Below, one piece after another: positions 58,403-64,000 of a stretch of DNA of 64,000 nt. The position numbers and the translations under genes are program-made. A model generated the notes under the pieces. The model saw only the letters and a list, made by a program, of their open reading frames with translations, was not told the DNA's origin and searched no databases. Position 1 is the stretch's first letter. Every line of letters starts with the position of its first letter. This DNA is from Annulohypoxylon bovei var. microspora (Eukaryota > Ascomycota > Sordariomycetes > Xylariales > Hypoxylaceae): assembly GCA_022836615.1 (NCBI GenBank), contig MU405287.1, forward strand, positions 1-64,000, written 5' to 3'.

Positions 58403-60351
58403 TCACAATTCTCCCTGTGCACCCAAGACGAACATGCTTTCATCCTTGGCATCGCCCTTCATTTCGTCGTGGAAGATGGATGGGAGGTCGGGGCATGTCT
58501 GTGGTGGAGGAGTAGGTGATACAATGACACCATTCTTCATAACAGCAGTCCCGTTTTTCACAGCCTCGATCTGATTATCTGCACATGTCGAAGCCAAACC
58601 CCTTAGGTAGCATGTCACTGAGGGTACCGGGGGCGCTTTGAGGGTGACAGTCGAGTTTGAAGGACCACTTGTCGAGTAGTTTCCAGTCACCGTGATATCT
58701 CCCGTAGCGATGTCCTTTTGCCGCATGGCACGGTTCAGGATGTGAAGGGAAACCTCGGGCTGATACGCGGGAACCATGTGACCCGACTGAAAGACGCGAG
58801 TGAAAGAGAACAGGCCATGCTGCCGGACCTGGCCCACTGTGCTTGCCGTGGTGGAACCGTTTAGGGTCACGTTGGCGTACCCCGCAAGTTTGAAGTTGTC
58901 GCTTTGCGCGTAGCTTACCTTCCGACTAACTCGTTCGCCGCCAATCCAGTTGCAGGCAAAGTCACGGTCGCCATATACCATAGCTACTTGAACGCCGGAG
59001 TCGAGCAGAGTACCGATGTTTTCGAGATAGCCTTGTGGATTTCTCCTCGCGTAGTCTCCTGTGAGGTTGAATGCCTTCCCGACGGCATTGGAGATATCGG
59101 TGTAGTTAACGGGCACACCCAGAGACTTGCGCACATCCTCGTCGGCCAGGTAATATAGATATTCATTCCCGGGGAACGCATCTAAATAGCAATGGGCGAT
59201 GTCGTAAAACCCCCACTTCTTGCGATTTAGGTAAGGTCCCTCCACCTGATTCTGGCAGAAGTCGCTCGCGTCCTCGCATAACTCGTTGACTTCGGTAATA
59301 TTACCGTACATGTTAGGGTCTCCAGCTTTCGCATCGCCTAGACAGCGGAGGATCTTATCATGGCAGCCATTCGTTTCTGTGTATGCTTCGAGGGCACCTG
59401 AATACTCATCACGGGTGATACCGGGAATGTTGTAAGGATTCATATTATAAGCAAACTCGGGGGCGGATGTCTCCTGAACAAGCAAATCAACACATCCGTT
59501 GATAATACCGAGTGTTGTGAAATTGAGGACTTTCGCATCAGGCAAGGAACCATTCCGAATTCGAGAGTTTTGCTCTTGGATATAGGCTCCAAAGCTTGGC
59601 CCATACCGTCCACCATAGGATTCTGTCCAGATACTTATCGCGCTATCGCTGGAGTTGTACTCAGGAAACTTTTGGGTCCACACCTGAAGAAAGTTCCAGA
59701 AGTGTCGAGCCGCGATTTCTGTAGTATTGGCAGTTGAATTGACGTTCTGACTACTGAAAGTGCCGTTGATGAAAGTACGGTTTCCCTGGGCTGTTTCATT
59801 GGAGTCTGTGGGGATGATGTTACCGGTCTCTAGATCCAGAAGACCATTGGTAATAACATCATAACTGAAGCCTGATTGGACTGGTTGATCGACATAAAGT
59901 ATGTTATAGTCTTGATTCCAGGACATATTATTCAGTTCCGGAGCAAGTTGGCTGTTAATGCGGCACGGTCCGTTCTCTGCGAAAAGTCCAAACATGGACG
60001 AGGCGCCGGGTCCGCCATTCAGCCATATAATCAATGGAGAGTTCTGGGGATCATTCTGAGATTTGAAGTACCAGAAGAATGTATGAATAGGATAGTCATG
60101 TGAGACTTCTTTCATTATATTGGGTGGAAAGTTCACATAGCCAGCGTATGAACTAGCATTGCCACATATGCTTGCCTGATTAGATGGTTAGCATTTGGGT
60201 CTAAAGAGAATGAAAAGCAACATACAGGAACTTCTTTATGTGATAATATGTCGATGTCATCGAAGATCGTCTCTCTCTGGTTAGAAGCTTGGCTTCTAGC
60301 TTCACCGATCACACTAAACCAGAGCAGTATGATTCCAAACCACGGATGCAT
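58403..60351 (-). CDS. Secreted serine carboxypeptidase, family S10
   Basis: Exons 60351-60226 and 60175-58403 (50-nt intron with GTATGT donor, GCTAAC branch, TCAG acceptor) give 1899 nt, 632 residues. The N-terminus is a signal peptide (FGIILLWFSVIGEARS). The S10 signature is complete: oxyanion segment WLNGGPGASSMFG near 95-105, nucleophile Ser near 228 in WTESYGGRYGP, Asp in GDRDFACNW near 445-447 and His near 508 in SGHMVPAYQP. Many N-glycosylation sites and cysteines fit a secreted or vacuolar glycoprotein. It removes C-terminal residues from peptides at acidic pH. The nucleophile box is TESYGG rather than the usual GESYGG, a variant seen in some fungal secreted members. It lies about 1.2 kb from the PSD-like gene on the same strand, but they are not clearly co-regulated. 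Confidence 0.93.
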
Positions 60352-61508
60352 TCTTAGTTCGTTATATTCCAGGTACCCATGTAATGACCAAGAAAGACAA
60401 TGTGCTTCCCACCCGACGAGGCGATGAAACTGCAGGATTCATATACGCATAAGGTATGAATTCCTTGATACCTTTGCAAATGAAACCTGGACATCTTCGG
60501 GGCGTACTCGGGAGACGGTGAGGAGGGGCTGCCGCAATTTGCTTTTTCAGCTACATAAGCCACCATACCGCCTGTACGTCATATATTCAGTCTGATCATC
60601 TACCCCGACTCACGATAAATTAAAATGTAATAGTTTATTTATGAGGCGCCGAAGAAGAAAGCTGATATGTTTGATATAGTTAGAGTATTTCTTGGCCTTC
60701 CAAAAAGGGTGGTAAGCATGACTAGGGGTTGCATAAGCCAGACCTACATCGAATCTTCGGATCAGCGTGTACCCCTATTCACCTTTCCGCGTGGCGGCTC
60801 TGCTATTAGCAAAACCTGATTGTGTGGATTGAAATGCCGTGTGAACCTGCATACTTCCATATTATTCCACCAGACACAAGCTCCTGTCTTGCCGGAATGT
60901 TAGACAGCATCAGCTTAAGGTACGATGTACAAAAGCCGTTACGGTAGCACCGTACGTGTTTCACAGACCATTATCCTATTCCGTATTACAGGGGTGAGTA
61001 GGTACCGAGGAAGACCATGGTCATATCTAGGTTTAACTACATAGGTAGGTAGCTAAGGTAGGAATAGTGTGGAGTAAATTCGAAGGTGAGTCCCCCCGAT
61101 CGACCCCCCGAGAAGTCGGAGTGATGCTGTTATACGTGAAATTCCGTGCGACCTAGACCTAGCTAGTTTCTATTTCCTCTTGTGTGTTGAACCACTTGAA
61201 TAGTTGGAAGACGCACCGCGAGGATATCAAGCATCTCCAGACTGCAATGGAAGCATACCGCTACGTACCACCGCACTAAGCATCCTCACGTAAACGGATA
61301 TAATTAGACGGGGATGAATATTTTTCACAATATACGACATGAAGAAAATGATAGTACTTTAGCTTAAGCTATGGAAGGTGATAGTGATCGTCTAACGTTG
61401 AACTAATTGGTACCTAATGTTGCCATGCTGTCCCCCCACGCACTGATCAATCTGTCCTATCGACACTGCTGCAAAGACAAGACTAATTCTAGTACCTGAA
61501 TGCACTTC
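60352..61508. other. Promoter of carboxypeptidase gene
   Basis: This AT-rich spacer also holds the 3' end of the PSD-like gene. A CATAGGTAGGTAGC motif is near 61040. No gene is seen. Confidence 0.5.
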
Positions 61509-62897
61509 CTAGACGTCCACATAGGCTAACTTACCCCGGATCGGGATGTTCTTCTCAGCTGCCTCGGGGAATGCCTCGAAGACCCACTGTAGCTTCAATT
61601 TAGCTGGGAACAGAAGGCAGTGGGTTGAGCCACCGTGGTGGAACATTCCGATTTCTTCTCCCTTCTCCACCGCAACTGGGTTGTCTGGTCTTGCCTTCTT
61701 GAACTTCTCCCCGATTTCGCAGGTCGAAACATCGGCCATGCCAACGTAGATAGCACACATCAAGCCGACCGGAGCATCCGCTTCAAAGAGATACATCGCC
61801 CGTGTTGCGACATGAGTGATATAGCCCTGGGCCATGTCAGGAGCGGCAGGATCCGGTCCCTCTGGGTTGGTGAAACCAGTGATGGTGGGCTCTGAGAAAT
61901 ATGTCCCATTGATAACGCTAGCATATACAACCTTCCCTTTTACTGGGGAGTTCCAGCGATGGTAAGACATAGCGCTCAGGAAGGCTTGATAAACTGTACC
62001 GCCAATGAACTCGGACGCTTTTTCGTGGTGACCCATCATCTCAATTACTGAGTATGGCTGCCCCTTCAACCAGAAGGTATCGTATCCCTTGACGTTCGTC
62101 TGGAGTGAAAATGGATGGGACTCGCACGAATTCACGACCCAACGTGGGTCAGCCTTCTCCCCAACTGGTCGATCTACGTCAATATTCCTGAATTTTCTGA
62201 CGAAGAAATCATCCCACGACTTGAAGCCCCAGTGATCCTGTTTAGTGTCGCAGTTGAAGAGATCCTGAAACAGCTTATCAGGCTCGCCGGTGGCTTCCAT
62301 GATAGTTGTCAATGCTTCAGGGCTTAGCCACCCATCTTCCTTCATCGTAAGAACGTACTGAGACTTGCTTGTCATGAGGACATCGTCTCTCCAACCATTG
62401 AGGATAGCCTTGAGTTTTTCGTTGACTTCCGCTTTGAGGAAGAATGCATACCCACTCGGGGTAGCCATAGGCCAGTCCAGGATGGCGTTGAATGGAAATC
62501 CGATCAGGCCGACTTCAGCCTGGAACTTGCTCCATTCAGGAGCAACTCCAGTCATGATAGTAGAGAAAAGAGTAAGCATGTGTGAATAGCTTCGGATCTG
62601 CCTGTTCCCAACTGGGTCCGTCTTGTAAGGCTCTTTATCCGGAACTTCATCGAACATAGCCGAAGCTAGCATACGAAGCTCTGCAGTACTCTCAATCAGA
62701 GTTTGGAGGTCTCTGACAGCCGGAGTGTACAGTGGAGCGCCGCCAAACGGGATCTTAGGCATACCCTTACTTTTTTTGTCTACATCTTCAACAAATTTTC
62801 GAACCCAATGAAGCAATACGTTGGAGTTAGGGGGTAACCAGCCACCGACTCGCTCAGGGGCACCCTGCTGGGACTTGGCTGGAACAGTGGTAGACAT
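61509..62897 (-). CDS. PSD-like pyruvoyl-dependent decarboxylase (PsiD-like)
   Basis: One exon encodes 462 residues. Residues about 30-180 match the N-terminal domain of fungal phosphatidylserine-decarboxylase-like proteins. Residues 225-460 are the catalytic domain, with GFKSWDDFFVRKFR, NSCES, MSYHRWNSPVKGKV and STCEIGE. The self-cleavage site is HHGGST at 420-425: by analogy the chain is cut before Ser424, which becomes the pyruvoyl cofactor. His313 in YHRW is the expected catalytic histidine. There is no membrane or mitochondrial targeting sequence, so it is probably a soluble cytosolic enzyme acting on an aromatic or other amino acid rather than on phosphatidylserine. This is the fold group of the fungal tryptophan decarboxylase PsiD, which has GGSS at the same place. 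The substrate is not shown by the sequence. No methyltransferase, kinase or P450 gene lies within the window. Confidence 0.88.
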   Translation of the reverse strand: MSTTVPAKSQQGAPERVGGWLPPNSNVLLHWVRKFVEDVDKKSKGMPKIPFGGAPLYTPAVRDLQTLIESTAELRMLASAMFDEVPDKEPYKTDPVGNRQIRSYSHMLTLFSTIMTGVAPEWSKFQAEVGLIGFPFNAILDWPMATPSGYAFFLKAEVNEKLKAILNGWRDDVLMTSKSQYVLTMKEDGWLSPEALTTIMEATGEPDKLFQDLFNCDTKQDHWGFKSWDDFFVRKFRNIDVDRPVGEKADPRWVVNSCESHPFSLQTNVKGYDTFWLKGQPYSVIEMMGHHEKASEFIGGTVYQAFLSAMSYHRWNSPVKGKVVYASVINGTYFSEPTITGFTNPEGPDPAAPDMAQGYITHVATRAMYLFEADAPVGLMCAIYVGMADVSTCEIGEKFKKARPDNPVAVEKGEEIGMFHHGGSTHCLLFPAKLKLQWVFEAFPEAAEKNIPIRGKLAYVDV

Positions 62898-63905
62898 GAT
62901 CCGATCTTAAGATGAATGACTTTTGAAGGGCAACTTTGACTCAGGGAGATAGTGGCAAAATCGCTTGGGGAAAAATCAATAGTGTAAGAAGTGATGTGAT
63001 GTTATGGGGTAGGTATGGGGAACTAGACGTCAAGAACTGCGTGGGTATTTATACACAAGCAACTTCGTAGGTATGTATCTGCATACACAACTACTTGCTA
63101 TGCTTGTTTTCTATGGTACCTAGCCATCACGAATATCAATTCGGGAGGCGAAGTATTCGTGAGGGGCTAACCGATGGAAATGTCTCCTGTGTGATGAAAT
63201 CCTAGCGTGAAGGCAAGCCGCCGAAGCGGGACGGCGCAGCCAAGTACCTAAATGAAACGGAATAGAACGGTATAATACAATTTTCTTGTATAGCTTCACC
63301 GTTCGACATACCGAGGATCGACGATGAACATACCTACATAGTATTGGCACTATAACTGCAAGGACAGGTGCCAAATGTTGTGAGACCCCCGGAACCGACA
63401 TACATATGTATGACTTAGATAATAGCATAACGAAGACGTAATTTATCGCAGCCCCTAAAACTAGGTAAGTGCTTCGCAGTACCTTCGTATCTGGCTGTAG
63501 ATCACGACAACATAGCACCTAGTATATGCCACCATCACGAAGAATAGAAAATAGCGTCAGCAAAAATGTGCTTCACCGCTTAAGGGTGTATCATATGATA
63601 GAAATTCCGAATTCCGAGACGGGGTTTCTTGCTTATCACGGTGTCCTCATAGTTGGGTCATATGTAATATAATATGCCAGCTTTCAGCTCATAACTCCCC
63701 GTTCTTGAATGATTATCAAACCAATTGAAAAGCATCATTTTCTGTTTCTCGGCAGCTTATATAGTTGCCAACACTTAAGGTTCGCTCGTCAGGTTAAACG
63801 TTAATAGCTGGTGTGCCATATGATCAAGCATCCCTTTTCATCTTTCTTGCCCTATTCGTGCAATATTTTCCGATACTACCCTAAATACCTACCCAAAGTC
63901 GCAAC
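62898..63905. other. Divergent promoter region
   Basis: It separates the starts of the PSD-like gene (-) and the truncated gene at the right edge (+), so regulatory sites for both are expected here. GGTAGG/CCTACC motifs occur at about 63010 and 63330. A long minus-strand frame at 63120-63518 starts with a non-ATG codon or chance ATG and has no motif, so it is not called. Confidence 0.5.
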
Positions 63906-64000
63906 ATGGGACGTGGAAATACCCTTCAAAGTTACAGACGTCTGATCAAGGTTGCTATTCTCTTGATCTTGGTTTGCCACTGCCATGCCTGGACAGCTGA
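63906..64000 (+). CDS. Truncated start of a secreted or membrane protein
   Basis: ATG at 63906 opens MGRGNTLQSYRRLIKVAILL followed by ILVCHCHAWTA, a clear signal peptide or signal anchor with a likely cleavage site after the CHA. The window ends 32 codons in. Upstream sequence has CT-rich and TACC tracts like a promoter. Family cannot be told. Confidence 0.5.
   Translation, partial: MGRGNTLQSYRRLIKVAILLILVCHCHAWTA

Noticed and set aside
63120..63518. Minus-strand open frame upstream of the PSD-like gene
   Set aside because: No motif and sits in the expected promoter; likely chance.
1..64000. CRISPR arrays, rRNA genes, bacterial-type operons
   Set aside because: No regularly spaced repeats or rRNA motifs; gene structure is eukaryotic with spliceosomal introns.

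Overview
The window looks like nuclear DNA of a filamentous ascomycete (Pezizomycotina, most likely a Sordariomycete; order Xylariales is only a guess). The genes have short introns (about 50-150 bp) with GTRNGT donors, CTRAY branch sites and YAG acceptors. The recognisable proteins are typical fungal ones: Whi3/Scw1, a Krev-1/Rsr1 small GTPase, Ipi3, Atg29, a Dfg5-like GH76 enzyme, an S10 carboxypeptidase and a fungal PSD-like decarboxylase. Intergenic DNA is long, fairly AT-rich and sprinkled with the short palindromic motif CCTACCTAGGTAGG.

Layout. 0.5-2 kb: a wax-synthase-type membrane O-acyltransferase (-). 2-5.2 kb: gene-poor DNA with a decayed coding relic. 5.3-6.7 kb: a single-pass membrane PC-esterase-like protein (-). 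6.7-18.7 kb: a gene desert with a tRNA-like remnant and, at 16.5-17.0 kb, one small transposon inserted inside another. 18.8-20.5 kb: the RNA-binding regulator Whi3/Scw1 (+) behind a long repeat-rich leader. 20.5-28.6 kb: no convincing gene. 28.6-29.9 kb: Krev-1/Rsr1 in eight exons (+). 31.4-32.8 kb: Ipi3 (-). 35.6-37.7 kb: a large low-complexity protein of unknown function (+). 39-40.7 kb: a small membrane ORF and a multi-pass membrane protein (-). 41.9-43.4 kb: Atg29, including a 10-nt microexon (+). 46.5-47.1 kb: a small single-pass membrane protein (-). 50.3-52.2 kb: a GH76 mannanase-like cell-wall enzyme with a transmembrane tail (-). 54.6-55.5 kb: a large fold-back inverted repeat. 57.0-57.3 kb: a small cysteine-rich secreted protein (+). 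58.4-60.4 kb: a secreted serine carboxypeptidase (-). 61.5-62.9 kb: a pyruvoyl-dependent PSD-like decarboxylase (-). 63.9 kb to the end: the signal peptide of a truncated gene (+).

Functionally, the middle (18-44 kb) is housekeeping and morphogenesis: RNA-based growth and cell-cycle control, polarity GTPase signalling, ribosome assembly and autophagy initiation. The last 14 kb is enriched in surface or secreted proteins and one specialised-metabolism-like decarboxylase, separated by repeats. No clear co-regulated cluster, CRISPR, rRNA or intact tRNA was found. The most unusual items are the nested TA-flanked elements, the fold-back repeat with CACGTG-type sites in its arms, the 10-nt exon of ATG29 and the PsiD-like decarboxylase. 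All splice models were built by eye; where exon sums are given they keep the reading frame.
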